This document shows, in pieces, positions 1 to 14,700 of a stretch of DNA of 64,000 nucleotides (position 1 is the stretch's first letter; every line of letters starts with the position of its first letter). The position numbers were made by a program, and so were the translations under genes. The stretch covers positions 55,890,797 through 55,954,796 of the forward strand of contig CM039184.1 in NCBI GenBank assembly GCA_008360975.2. The letters run 5' to 3'. The stretch is from Lichenostomus cassidix (lineage: Eukaryota > Chordata > Aves > Passeriformes > Meliphagidae). A model generated the notes under the pieces. That model was not told where the DNA came from. It did not search any database and saw nothing but the letters and a program-made list of their open reading frames with translations.

Positions 1-2197
1 AAAGTAAAAAACAGCATTATTTTAGCTAGAAGGAGTAATGCATACCAAGGTTTTTTTCACTGCAAGCCACGATACCTCCAGGCTTGGGTCCTTGTCACCT
101 CTGGATGTATTCTTGCTACCAAGTGACTTTCCCAGAAAGACAGCTGCAGATCTTTAAACCTTGATTAACACTAATAGTGAACTTTGAAAGAGAGAGCACA
201 CATCTGATCGTCCCACCCTGCAATTATGTAGCCACCCCTACTGAAAAGGTATTTTATAAGATCACATCAAATTTTGTATTACATGGAAAACCCTTCCCTT
301 TACAGGGAGTTGAGCAGGCAGTATGTCCAGAGGGGCTGGAAATTCAGTGCCAGTTGCTGATCAGGTTTCTGGCCTGAAAGGATCACAGGATAAGTGAGGC
401 ATAAAAGGACATCAGGAAGGTCCATAGTTGTACACAGTGCTCAAAAGCAGCCTGCTGTGAGTACTTCACACCTAGTTCTGCCTTAAAAACTCCCAGGAGA
501 GAACGTGCACAGCCTCTGTTCAGGCACTCTGTTCCAGCAGTTCTCAACTTGTTCCACTGCCTTTTGCACCTTCTGTTCTGGTCTGAGTTTCAGTTTATAC
601 CCATTGTTTTTTCATCCTCCCGTCATATGCAACAAAGAGCCCAGTTCTACCTCTTTACCAGACTCCTTGCAGGTAACTGGGGATCCTCCCAACACTCAGA
701 GGCTGAACAAGCCCAGCTCCCTCAGCCTCTCAGGGCAGGGACTCCAGCCCCACACCAGCCCTGGGGCCTCCAGTTAGGCAAAGTCTGTTTTCTATTAACA
801 CACACCAGTGAAGCCACATCCACAGCAGAGGCACCCACAGACTGGGAGGTGACTTGAGGGAAACCTCATCTTTTCAGTCCAGCATTCCTAAGAGATGCCA
901 GAGACAGAACCTGCCTATGTGGCAAGGCACAACAGCAAGAAGGCAAAACTAAAGTCTTAAATTTATTCAGGAAGGTATTCCCAGAGCCCTTTTTAGATTT
1001 TTATTGCTCCTGCTTTGCCTTGAAACTCATTTTAAGAAAAAATAAGAATGGACTACCACCAGTTGTTGAAAATGTAGAAGGGCTTAAGAAGCAAACCACT
1101 GAAAAGGGAGGATGAGAGAATTTGTAACTTAAATTTAGAAAACCCCACTAAAGCCCCAGGGAAGCTCTGACTTAGAACTGAGAAAAACAACTATATCCTT
1201 TTCGCATTTCATCTATGTTCAGGGAGCATTCAAGGGGACAGAGAGCATCTCTGATCTAAAATGGCTGCATGGTACAAATACTCACTACAACACAATTTGG
1301 GGATTTGAAAAGTTACCAAAAAAGGAAGGTCAAGACCTCGAAATTGTGTTTAAAATTACAAAAATAATTCATCACAGTTACAGAAGCTTCTGAGTAGAGC
1401 AAATAATAGCAGAAAACTGTGTTGTGGCATTTTGCAGTTTGACAAGTTTCCAACAAAAACTGCTAAGGATGAAAAGCAACACAATGCTGTCTGCTTCCTA
1501 AATGCAAGCTTGGAAATAGCATACCAGTTTGGGCATTACACTTCAGGAATACTACATTTCACTTGTGTCCCTAAGTCACTTCCTAGAATTACAAAGATCA
1601 TTTACAGCATGTTTACTGTTTGAAATACAAGTTCCTTAGAAAGCTGCATTTGGCATCAAGAGTTGAGATGTGCATGTTGAGGAATTGAGTGAGTTTGCTC
1701 CGACTGCTCCAAAATGACCCCATTGCAACATGGACATGACTGACCAGGTGTTTCCTCTCGAGTGAATCTGCTCAGCCAGCAGCCACTGTGTTCAGCTTAA
1801 TCTACTGCCTGTACAACTCCTGACCATTCCTAGAAGTTTTGAACTTCAGAGCTACAAAAAAATAACAGCTGGATACTACTTTAAAAAGACACAACACTGA
1901 CCTTAGAGGATTTAATTTTTAGCCCCTTCTGTATTTAAATATTTAAATACCTTACCTGATTTAATTGTGTACCACAAATTATTTTATGCTTTTCTAAAAG
2001 CACATCACTGATTCTATATACCAAGGTCAGCATTGGTAAGACTTTCAGTTTGGTTTGTAAAATCAGTTACTCAGTTTTACCACTCTGACATTGTTTAATA
2101 AAGTGGACACCCACCTGCAAGAAGCAGAATTTGTAATTAAGATCAACTCTATTTTACATTAACATGAACAGTAAATATATGCATCTGCTGACCAGAT
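1..2197. other. Flank between NCAPG and (outside the window) LCORL; no gene recognised
   Basis: No open frame here resembles a known protein. Open frames up to about 100 residues occur but carry no recognisable domain, and one overlaps CR1-derived sequence. A plus-strand AATAAA at 2097-2102 could end a transcript arriving from the left (LCORL is convergent with NCAPG in other vertebrates). That is inference. Confidence 0.4.
685..765 (-). mobile_element. CR1 LINE scrap, reverse orientation
   Basis: The stretch containing GGCTGAACAAGCCCAGCTC, followed by a CCTCAGCCTCTCAGG-like run, matches the reverse complement of the widespread avian CR1 3' region. The copy is short and its ends are indistinct. 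Confidence 0.55.
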
Positions 2198-2627
2198 TTT
2201 ATTGTTTTAAAACCTTTAAAAAATGAAGAAACTGGGTGTCATAAAAGCAGGTATATTCAAAATTGCTGGCATCACAAGCAACCACTCTCTGCTAATGTTA
2301 AATATCAAAACAGCTTTCACTATGGAATACATAGCACCAACAGCAATTTTTACTTGCAGGTAAGACACATCCTTCTTTATAAGGTAAAAGAAAAATATCT
2401 AAATTTTGTTCAGGTAATGTTTTAATTGTTTTTATTACATGAATGAGTGACTTCATATCAGGAAATTAATTGAAGCATCTATTTAAAAAAAAACTAGTCT
2501 ACAAGTGTAGAATTATAAATGATAATTCATATAAAAGGAGTTAAATATGACTAGCAAGAAAAAAAAAAATCTTATTTTCAAGTCTGATGTTAACTACCAG
2601 TGTTGACAAAGGCACCTTCTTTTGTCT
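2198..2627 (-). other. NCAPG: NCAPG 3' UTR with candidate poly(A) signals
   Basis: Downstream of the stop, AATAAA lies on the minus strand at 2431-2436 and again at 2198-2203. Another is far downstream at 962-967. The first would give a 3' UTR of about 200-220 nt. Which one is used cannot be told from sequence. Confidence 0.45.
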
Positions 2628-2754
2628 TCACTTATCCATTTCCTCATCCAACAGTCTTGAAAGATTCATTCGAGTCTTCTCCAGTGCCAAAGTTTTTGCT
2701 CGTCTTTGAGGCCTTGTACTTGACACTGGGACCGATTCTGGAATTTGATCACAA
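2628..2754 (-). CDS. NCAPG: NCAPG coding exon 21, C-terminus and stop (residues 995-1036)
   Basis: The exon is 127 nt and encodes [41 protein letters not shown] and TGA at 2630-2628. It matches the human C-terminus PRRAKTAALEKSKLNLAQFL. Confidence 0.94.
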
Positions 2755-5700
2755 CTGAAACACAGAATATTTAAGAGTAAGGTAAGAAAGACTAAGCAAA
2801 CTGAAAAGCTTTTACATTAACAAACTTGAAACATGGTCTTAAATCGCAAAAATACTTCTTACCAATTATAAACTTACTATTTTTTGAGAATATATTGGTG
2901 TTTTCAAAGTGATATAGCAGGATCAGTAAAGATAACCAAGTGATAAGCAGTTGCAAAACACCCCCAAATTAGGTGGAATCAAAGCAAACACAGCAAACAG
3001 GCAAATGGGAGAGACTGACCCTGGACACAATAAAGTCCACAATAAATTAATTACTTGCTTAAGAAAGAGTGAGCCCAGCTGAAAATTGCAAAGATAAAGT
3101 TGCTTTAATGCTTATATACAACAAGATCATAAGGGAAGAGATCCATTGCTATTCACTTCTCAGTCATTTCCAGAAGCAAATCAACTACATATTGGACAAC
3201 AAACAACAAAATTTTGGAGGGGGAAAAAGGAATTTAAATTTAAAAAACTGACACTTCCACAGAACAGATTAAGCAGCAAAGCTAATTGGAAGAAGAGCAC
3301 TAACGTAAACCAAAAACCTGACTTTTTTCAACTAGAATATCTGTTGACTAAACACAAAACACGTACGTTAAAAAAAGGTTACAAGCTCCGTGACAAAACC
3401 TGCCACTGTTTCAAAAGTACCAGTTCAAAGAAACTTTTTTCTTAAATATTTATCTATTTTTTAGGAACAGAGGATCTCAAACACACAAGTTTTGGAAAGA
3501 AAAACATTTGAATTTCCTTGCTAGAACAAACATAATGGTTTTCATGATGGGAGACAAGGATTTATTTACCTTTCATTACCACGTTTTACACTTGTACCAG
3601 TTTTTCTTCTGCTCACAGACCTCACTTCTGCTGCCGCTTTTTGCTGTCCTAAGTAAAAAAAAAAGGCTCTTTTCATATCTTGGTTCAATTTTTTTTCTTA
3701 AAGTATTTTTACATCTATCTTTCTTCAGTGTTTGACATTACATTAAAACACAGAAATACACAATCAGCACAGATAGAATGTGATCACAAAACAAAACCAA
3801 CAAAAAATCTCCCACAATTTTCCACTTCTCCCAGAAGCACCTGTACATTACTGTCAATGGGTGTGGCTGGGTTATCTACAATCCTGGAGTCAAGTCTTTT
3901 TAATTTTTTTTAAATCCATGTTACTGGGAGAGGCTAACAGCACAAAAATTTCCACAGAGCAAACTGGTTTAATATTGTAACAAATAAAATTGTAGAAAGT
4001 ACAATAGAATATCAATAGCTTTCCCATCCGTACATTCACAAAAAGTTAGTATGAAATTATTTTATTAAAAACAACTAATGTTGTAGCCACTGTACCTTTG
4101 CCAGCTTTACTTCTTGTAGATCTTAATTTTGCATTTTTTTTAACTTCATTAACTGGAGTACGAAGAGCATCTTTATTATTTTCTAGTAAACAGAATAGCA
4201 CATGCAGAAGTCATAAATTAAAAGTTAATTATCTTAACTACCAGTGTTTTAAATCTTGGCTGTTATATTAAAAAGCCACACAACTGAACCCCACTTTTTC
4301 TTTAAACCAGAAACTAGATAATAAGGCCAACAGGAAGCTTAAAATGTCACTCAACTATAACTCCACCCCAACAAAGGGCAATCCTATATAAACTATTCCT
4401 GACAACTGTTTAGCCCCTTCCACTATGCTAGAAGCCAAGCAGGAGGGACAGAAGATCAGCTTGTCTGAACAGGGATCTCCTTGTGGAGCTTGAGAGGGAA
4501 AAGGAACTGTAAGATCTCTGACAGCAAGGTCAGGCTTTGCAGAAAAGTGGCAGAGCTGTGGTTCATACTTGCATCGAGAAGGCTCAAAAGGCCAAAGTTA
4601 AGTTAAAATTGAACCTGGTTAGTATTTTGTAAGATAGTAAAGAAGGACTTTAGAAAGTATGGTAAAAGCAGGAGGAGGTCCAAAAAAAAAAAACCACTGG
4701 ACAAACACTTGCTGAAGATGGTCAGTCACCTAACAGGAACAGAGAAAAAGCAGAGCCATTCAGTGCTTTATTTGCCTGATTCTTTAATATTACTGATGGA
4801 CCTCAGGCTGCCCAGTCCCCTGAATCAGAGGACCATGAGTGCAGGAGTAGTGATTTTTTCATTTGAGGACACTGAAATTGGAAGGGACCTCTAACAGCTC
4901 AATGTCCATAAGCTGAACATGAGCCAGCAGTGGCATCCTGGCTTGTACCAGAGACTTTGTGGCCATCAGGACCAGGGCAATGACCATTCCCCTGTACTCA
5001 GACTGAGGTGCTGGAATGAGTCCAGAGAAGGGCAATGGAGCTGCAGAAGGGCCAGAAGTACAAGTGTTACGAGAAGCAGCTGAGGGAGCTGGGGGTGTCT
5101 CCCAAGTCCTATTGCTTCTTATTTTCATAACATCTAAACAATTGACTGAACTGCACACCTGCTACTGCACTACACCTCTCCTGAATTACCTTCTTCATTG
5201 TGAACAGTATTTTCAGACAATGTGATGTCACTTTCCTGCGGCCTTTCAGAGACACCTGTTTCCTCAGTTCTTTCGGAGCAGTTTCTGCCCACATTAGGAC
5301 GTTTGGTCAATTTCATCTGGAGCTTCTCAATAGCTTTTTGACACGGTTTATCTTCTACTTTCTGAAGAACAGACATTTAATGTTAAATGCTACTTAAATT
5401 TACAACTATTTATTTTATCTGTTAAATTTGACTACTAATAGGATTAGTCGAAATTACTGTACAAAGGACACAATGTGTGACATGAAAGTGACCAGTCAAG
5501 CTGAAAGGAGAAACATTTTCTCTATCAATACTAGGAACTAAAATCCTAATTTCTTTCATCTTTTTTTTAAAGGAAAACTGAAAAATATTAAAGCAACTGG
5601 ACTTGGAGTACAGCTACCTCTGGATGATATGCCCATGGTGGATTCAGCATTCTTTTCCACATTTCTATATACCATTCTGTTCGTGTGACACACTTCCAAA

Positions 5701-8700
5701 TTGTTTTTCCACATTAATAAAAGTACCAAGGTAAAACTCCTGTAATCCCTTCCCACCTCATCTTAAATCAAGCACTCTTTCATGTTGCCTAATGATCTTC
5801 CCATTATATCATAAGTTTAAGTGTAAAATTTCAGCTGTTAATAATTAACTAAAGATAAGCCCCTGAACTGCAAGACTTAATATTGGATTTTAACTTCAAA
5901 AAAAGTAACTACACTGCAGTTATCAAAAGAACTCACTGTACTGCAATGTATCAAGTTGGGCACACTGTTTCATGCTGGTTATACTGTCTATAGTTTATGC
6001 AGTGATATCAGCTCAGATTTTTGTAAATGACTCAAAAATTAATTTTCAAAGACTGGTTAAAAGAGAAATTCCAGTCATATCGTCATAGTAAACAAAAAGC
6101 ACTTCATTTTTTAGCGTATCGAATACTAGATTGCTAATGATCAAAAAAGTAAGAACCATGCTATTCATGTACTACCTCTTGAATCTCATTGAGCAACACC
6201 AGAAGGTTCTCTGTAGAAGAACTACTGAGTTCTAGTGAATTTAAAGCTTTTGCATAAATACGGACGTCTGGTACAGTTGGGTCTGCCAGGATTTCATTGC
6301 AAATTTTCATGGCTAAAGTATCATGCACTGTTAACTCCTGCAAAGGAAAGAAATTAGATATCATTTTGCTGGGAACTATTTACGAGAGACAGCAGTGAGA
6401 ACAATCTGATTTAAACAGTTGGCTAATTTTACAGAGCAAACGTTTTCCTAAAATGCACTTTTTTCAGTACATACACCCATTTTTATAAATACCTTTCATA
6501 ATATAAACAATTAGCCATGTGCAAGTTCCCACTAGCATTTTTTAATTGTAAGAAGAAGGGGAAATTGAAGGGGGGATAGAAAAGGGAAGGAAAAGGGGGA
6601 GGAAAGTGTCAAGCTAAAAGACTTCGCTACCTGAACAGTTGCTCAATTAATCCAACTGCTGACACTGGGAATGTCAGAGAGGCCCAGACAGGTAGCAGTA
6701 AGCAAAGAGGGGGGACAGTTCTTCATCTGTCAGAAGTACTATTTTCCTACAGTTTAACACATTGTACCTGGTAGTCCTGAGACTTCTTGGACTGACATTT
6801 CAGTCCACTTGGTCTGGTCAAGTCCACTAACAGTTCAGAAACATTACTGATATCTACTTCAGCCAAAGGTGATGTTGCAGGAGCATTTAACAGTGTTTGC
6901 AGAGTTGGAAGATAAGCTTCTTCAAAGCACTCCTGGTTAGATCTGTTTCAGTGAAGTCAAATATTAGTAGCATATGAGACAAAATCAAGTTTTCTCTTCC
7001 ATGGTGGAAGTTTAATGACCCATTACATCAATCAAAGCAAAGTGGGACCAGCCAAACTTGGTAGCAGCAAAATCAAGATATATCAAAACTGTTTCATAGA
7101 ACCAGTTAGAATTTTAGCATATGGTAATTCAAGCAAGTTTGAAGTAACACATCCTTCCTCTGAAGCATCTGAACACTCATCCTTACTACTGAAAACCCAA
7201 CTGATATATAGTCATACTCTATCTTGAGGGACAAGAGAATAGATTTACATAAATACATTTCTCTAAATTGTTTTCATAGATTAATCTTGTTTTCTGCTTA
7301 TTCCTCCTTTCTGCTAGCATTTTTTTTTACTTTTCATTGTAGAAGAAAGCAAGGAAACCTGGCAAAAAAGTATGCAGTGGTTAACAGGATTTTTGGAAGG
7401 AATACTCGTGCTTTTTTCTCAGAAGAGTTTGTAACTACTGCCAAGCAAGCCTAAAAATCATGTTTCACTTGGTTCTGCAGCAAGTTGTCTGTAAGTGTGG
7501 TTCCACCAGATTTGTCAAAACAATTTAACAAGTAAGATGTCAAAAAGTACAAGGTACTAGTTGAAGTGAAGCTTTGCTCTTTCTGATATTTGTATTAACT
7601 TCCTATTTGAACCCACATAGCTACAAGAGAAAACTAAGAAAGCAAATAATTTTTTTAAAAGCAGATTATTTACTGCTGGATTACAGAGCCAAACCAGCTG
7701 ACAAAAACACCTTTTGAGCAGCACAACTGGCTACAAAAGAACCAAAGCAAGAATTCTCTCTTTCAGCAGCTTTAAGGCTTTAGATTGGCTCAAGAATAAC
7801 TGAAGTATCATTCAGATTATTTCCTGTAAATTAAAAAAAACACCTCTAATAACATATAGGCACAAGGCAGAAGTTTCTCCTCTTAGGCTGCGTGAGAGTT
7901 TAATACCCTATAGAAGACATTCCATGAATAAAAATTGTTCACTGGTTACAGGACCTTATCCCTGTTATAGCATGTCATACCACACTTCCAACATGAAAGA
8001 TTAATTTAAAAAGTCAGGATCAACATTTTTTCCTCAGAGTTCAAACATTTCATTTCATACAGTAAGCCACTTGATTCTATCTGTGACCAGATGGAGAGAT
8101 TAACAGAGCAGTACCCAGAAAACAAATGGAATTTTAAAATTCAATGAGAAATCAGTATCAAAATTTAGGTATGAACCTCAGCCAAATTCCATTTATTACC
8201 CAAATTCTCCTTTACTGAATGGCAACTTCGCGGACAAGTTCTGAATTACACATGGTATTTAATAATTCACTTCTAATAATACAGTATCAGTAACGTAAAT
8301 TACTCAACTTAAAATGGACCATTTGTGATCCAGGATGCAGATAATGTTTTGAGACAAAAAATAAATGAGATTTCCTAAATAAACAGAGATTCTCAATCAA
8401 TGACCCAGACTATGATTTAGGATTTTTTTCTCCACAAATGCCCCTGATTTTTGCTTAACGCATACACCATGTTATTTTTTCAAGAAAAAGATCATCTATG
8501 AGGTGCCACAAGAAGTTGCCTCATTTGCAAATTACCTGGAAGTACACAGGATTACTCAGGTGGGCAATTACTAGAACTCATAAAAAAAAATAAAATTCAC
8601 AGCATCAGAAGATTACATTCACAGTGTTCATCACATTCATCAGTGTTAAATGCTTAAATTCATTATGCATTATCAGATATGCTGGAAACACATGAAATCA

Positions 8701-11700
8701 GTTTTTCTGTTACTTTCATATGAATTTAAGTAGGGAAATCCCCATTCTATAAGAAACTGGGTATTTTTCTTTGGTTTTTTTCTGACAGCAGCAAAAATAC
8801 ACTGCTTGGGGGTTTTTTTGCCTCTTCAGGACAGCTCCCCTTTGTACTACTCTTAATGTGGCAATGTATAGGCCACAAAAATTTAATCCAATTTGGTTTG
8901 AAAAACAGATAAGATAACATGAAATATACCTATATTCAAACTTCACCATAAAAAGGTAGATAAATACTCAGTTCATCGTAACTCGATAAAACTACTAATA
9001 GCTACTGAAAAGTAAGTTAAATATTTTTCTGACAGCAGGTAAAAGGACATGAGAATTGCTATTAAAGCTCTTGTTTCCTTACCTAAGCTCTCTACCTCCT
9101 TTGTCCACCACCAAAATAAACAGATTTGAATTTGCTATGAATTTAAATTGGAGTTCAAAAACAAAACAAAAACAAACCCCAAACCACAACCCACCAGCCT
9201 GCTGCTTTGATAACTGCTGGGCACTGATTATTTTCCTTTGAAGCATTTCTGCAAGCTACTCTTTAGTGACACTTCAAAGCCTACCTGTAGTGCTCAACAG
9301 CATAAATAAGTAAAGCACATCTTTTTAAATTAACTTTATTCAATATCTTTGAGAACAGTTTCAATTATAGGCAAAAGAAAAAAAAAATCTGGAAAGCCAC
9401 AGGGGTAAAAGGGAATTAATGGAAAGTCTTCAGAATGGTCACAGGTTGAGATTATGTACCTTCAAAAGCAATAGGCATAGGAGGCTGAATTAGATGTCTC
9501 AGTCTAATATGCATTTGTGCCATTTCTACTTGTGCAAGACCAAAAACAGGTTCCTAAAGCTGCTAGATCAATGTATATTTTCATATAACAAATTACAAAG
9601 ACCATTACCTATTTGCATAAGCAAATAAAGGGAAGAAAACTCCCAGACAGTGTCGAAGCCGAGTATCCTCTTCAGTCATGGGATTATACCATAGCAAAAC
9701 AAGACGAGAAAGGAGCTTGGCACTGATCAGCCTCCCAGAGAACATCAGTTTGGCAATGCCTTCTGCAGCTTCTGTCCTAAGTTCTGAATACTGAAGAAGG
9801 AACTCATTATATACAAGACACCAACCACAAAGTTTTTCACTAATACTTTATTGTAATAGCCTATATCCTAGCTTACCAATCAATTCTCTACATTCGCTTA
9901 TTTACACCTGCACAGAATGCAAAGCAGCTCAAGAGTAACGTTAAGTCTGTACCAGTGACAAACTTGTAGTCAATTTCTAGGATAGATATTTTAATATTAG
10001 ACCATTAATTTCAATTCTTATCACATAATATTCACATGCAACCTAATGGGATGATAAGCCATCTGCAAAAATAATTTTAAAAATATTACAAACAAAACTG
10101 AGGCAAATTTTACACTATTCCTTACCTCACTGTCTAAGAAACCAGAAAGAAGCTTCAGAAGGTTGTGAACTGTGGCAGTCTCCTCTTGGTCTTCTATTGC
10201 TTCACTTTGATCCTCACCATCTTCAGTTCTAGTGTGTACACTTTCACTTTGAGATTCATTGCCTCTTCTGGTTTTAAAAGGCTCAGTTCCAAACAGCATT
10301 AGTTGATCAAAGATTGCCTTTAAAGCACTAAGCTTTATCTGTATGTTATCTATTTGTAAAACCTAGATTTAAAAAAGAAAATAAATAAACCATCTTCTGG
10401 TAGGCCACCAATCTTGAAATTCAGTATAGTAAGATTTTTCCTTTAATAAGACTAATTATTTTGGGAAACTTTTTATAATACTTGAACCAATTTTCAGACT
10501 TCAGGAAGGTGTGATACAAATTTAAACCTGAATTTATAATACCATCTGGAAAATAATTTATCATGTCATCTATGCCATTTGCACTACATAAAATCAAATT
10601 AATTTCACCCACAGAGTAAGCATCCATGTGTGAGATGTAATTTTATTGTGCAGCCTGTAAACAGACACTGGACAAAGTCTGTTTGCCTGTGGTAGCTCCA
10701 GAGTGTTAGGCATTACAGAAATATAGCTCAATGAAAGTATAGCTTAATTAAAACCAATATGTAAAAAGACAACAGGGACCAAGAAAGTAATAAAAATCAA
10801 AGTTACATAGGTTACTATATGTATTATAGTTCAAATTAGCATGCAAGTAAAATCATACATCATGGGTTAGCCCAGAGATTCTACATCTGTTTAACCCAAC
10901 ACTCTGCTTCTGATAGCGGCCTATGCAGAGATTGTAGGGTTTAGTACCTGCAGAAATAAATACTTAACTCAAAAATTTAAGTTACTAAAGTAACTGAAAT
11001 CCTCCCTAAACAAACTTTTTTTTTTTTAATGTGACATACTCAAAGGCAAATTATAAACAATAGTAAATGCTAACTTTTAGGAACCCAAAGTTCTCCTGTG
11101 ACTGACAGCTCTACCATTTTGTCTGAGCCAAGAGTATCAGCTCAACACCTGCTGTCATTTCTCAAGTGAACACACCTGAACACAATCTTTAAAAAGCACA
11201 ATGGCCACCCACACTTCCCTCAAAGCCAGGGTCAAAAATGTTAACAAGTGTCACATTTGATACAATTAGCTTGGTATCAGAATATTCCCCACAAGGATGG
11301 GAACTGTGGGTATTACAGCATCCAACATGCTTCATATCCACGGATGTTTGACTGTGCTATTGTTTGTCAGTTTGAACATTGCTTTATCTGCTACTTAACA
11401 ACTCTTCCTTAATCCATAAACAAATCCATAATTCCAAATTTAACTCAGACACCCAAGACCACAGGTAAGTACGTAACAGAAATATGAAAACCATCAGACA
11501 CATTTTTAGTTTGGTTTCCCAAGGAAGGCTCAGAAAATCCTACAGCTCTTTTCTGTATTGAGTAACATAAATAACTGACAGATTTCACCTAGGTTTGGAA
11601 GAGATAGTCTGTAAAATTTCAAGACAACAAGTGACCTTACAAAGGAAAAACATGCTACTACCAAGATAAATTGAATCTTATGACACATCAGAAAAATCTA

Positions 11701-14700
11701 CTTGAAACCACACTCTCCAGATCTTCAGAAAATCAGGAATGACTGGCTCTCAAATAATATTACTATGTATGATAGTTTGTTATAGATACAAAAATAGATT
11801 TAAGTCAAAGACCATAATTTCATTTCTGATCAGGAATTTTACCTGTAACAGCAATGGAAGTTGTTGTTGGGCAAGTTCTTTGTTCTGAAGAGTACAGCAA
11901 CCCAAACACAGGACTGCCATATTTCTCACAGCTGGCTGGACATTAGTTATGCCTGGAAGTATCTGAAAACAATAATATTGGACTTTATAGATAAAATACA
12001 TAAATTCAAAATTAAAAACTGACTACTAAAAAATGCTTACCCTGAAATTAAAAATAATTTAGTTTGATACAGGATTGGAAAACGGCAACTACCAATACTC
12101 TGTTTATCTAGATATAAAGAGAAGCAGATTGAGTATGTTGTTTGAAATCAGCAACGAAATAATGGCAAAAGTCACATGAGTGTTTTGCTTTGTATTTGTT
12201 TTAAACAATTTTTTTTTCAAACAAAATGGATCACTCTGGAAAATAAAAAAAACCCAACACACAACAACAAGCCTACACAATTCTTCATAAAAGACATTAA
12301 CATTCTTGCAGAGAAAGAATAACCAGTTCCAAGTTACAAAATACGGATACCACTTTGATGTACTTGAAACAGCTTTGAGAGGACAATTGTAAAAATCCAC
12401 ACAAAAGAAAAGCCAGACTAGGTACAGTATGAACAATACAATGGCATCATTTTATATTTTTGCATTTACTAAAGAGTTCAAGTTCAAAAAAAAAAACCAA
12501 GTAAGCCCCAAATCGCTTAATATGTGAAAATCCAGCAGGAACATCAATACAAAAGCAGGATCTTCGAGAAGGAAAAGTGGAATAAACAACAAATATGAAA
12601 ATTACAGAAACACCAAATGAAAAGCTGTCTGAAATACACAACGCTAATTAGGATTTCTAAGAATACTTCTATACATCTGAAAGAAATTAGGTGTGGTCTC
12701 ACTATATTTAAGCAATTTTCTTTGCCGGCTGAATTCTAAGAATGCCCTTTCTGAGGTCATCCAGTCCATCATCTCCTTATCTAAAGATCAAATCCAAATT
12801 ACATTAACAGACTAAATAGATACTTCCTTAGAATTCTTGTCAGGGTCTCAAGAATTTGCAGCTGAGAGACACCAGAACTAAGAAGCTGTTCCTATGTACC
12901 TAATAATTCCATATATTTTTCTTGAACTTGCTCAGTTTTCCTTGAAATTTGTCCAAGTGTTCACCATGCACATACACATCCTGCAACAAGGAATTCCACA
13001 GATTACAGCTTAGGTGAACAAGTGACTCATTTCATTTGTTCTGAGCTTGCTAGGTGGATATGTTTGCTTGGTGATCAACAAATGCTCACTTTCTCTCATG
13101 TCTTACATCTTCCCCCTCTCAGGCCCCTACCCTTCAGTCCTCTCCACGTTATGAAGAGAGAACCTATTCAGACACTCTTCAATAGCATCCATTTCATTCT
13201 TTTCCTTGCTGCCCTTCTCTCGACTACTTCCAATATAAACTTCAAGTATAAGCTTTCTAAATAGACGGGATAAGAATGGTACAGAATATTCTGACATGAA
13301 TGCACCATTCATACGATGGCATATTAATTTTTTCCTTTTTTTTTTCCATACACTCAGTAACAGTTAAAAGTTTGTGACATTTAGGAAAAAAATCCTTTGT
13401 TTCCTCAATGGAAAATAGGAGGTATATCTTATAGACTACAAGAGCCCAATAATGCCACTGTCTTATTTCTCACTGAAATATTTCAAAAAAATATTTTGCT
13501 CTTCAAAGGTCCTAAAAAAACAGAGGCAGGATGAAGGGAAAAAATTCCATGTACAACAATTTCGTTGTACATGGAAAAAAAGAAAAGTCTATGTGAGTTC
13601 CAGTCTTTCCAAGATAAAAAGCTTTTGACGACAAACAACAAACAAATAACAAAGCCAAAACAAAGCAAACAAACAACACCCTTAAAAGTTCTCTATTAGA
13701 GCTCTCAGAACTTTAGCTGATAGAAAGTCCAAGTAATTAAGGACAGTAAGCAGATATCTAAGCACCCCACTTGGCACAGTGTAATTCAGCCCTGTCCAAC
13801 ACTGCCACACATTTGTCAAATATTCATCATATTCCTCTTGTATTTTAGGATCTCTCTGCCACAACCAGTTCTGACACAGGAGCTCAGAACAGCATTATGT
13901 GTATGCACCTTGCAAACACTAGGGTCTGGGAAGGCTTAAAAGCACCAAACACAGCAAAGTCATTGTCAAATAATCACAAACACTCCTGGAAGCACCCAAG
14001 GGTCAGCTTTGATGTATCCATTTTCATTATAATGTAAATATTCTTTTATATTCCTACATACCAGAGATTGAATTATTTCATTAATGGTCGGACTGATTCC
14101 TTTAGACAGTGGCATGATCTTCAGAAGCTCATTACACATGATCAGACACTTCAACAGTGTTTCAGGATCATTCTTCAAGTTGGTTAAGGAAAAGAGAAAA
14201 ACATTGTGAGTACAAATGGTGGCTATAAGAATGGGGCCATGAATCACAATTTTTCTCTACCCAAATAAATGTCTTCTGTCCACTACACATTTGTTGTGCA
14301 CAAATATTAATCATCAGCTGTCTATAAACTATTATTAAAATATATTTTTTCATGTTTTCAGTTAGTTAAGCGTAAAAGGAGTAAGAACAAAACCCTCTTA
14401 GAATTCTTTAATTATTCAAAGACAAAAGAACAGTTTAACTGCAACTCATTTTTTGCTAGAGCATATACCATTAGCTTCTATACTTGCAGAAGGAGAATAC
14501 TAATACCATAAATGTTTGGTTTCAATTTTAAAAATGTATTTGAGACAAGGCCAAGCTCCACTTTATTTTAAAACTAAGAATAAATGTTAAAACATAACCA
14601 GCGCTTAGGAAAACAGGAAGGGAAGAGACACCTTCTCCACAGGCATTTCTTTAATTTCAGCTTGCTCTGCCGCTTTTATCAGATCGGTTTTTGTGTGTTC

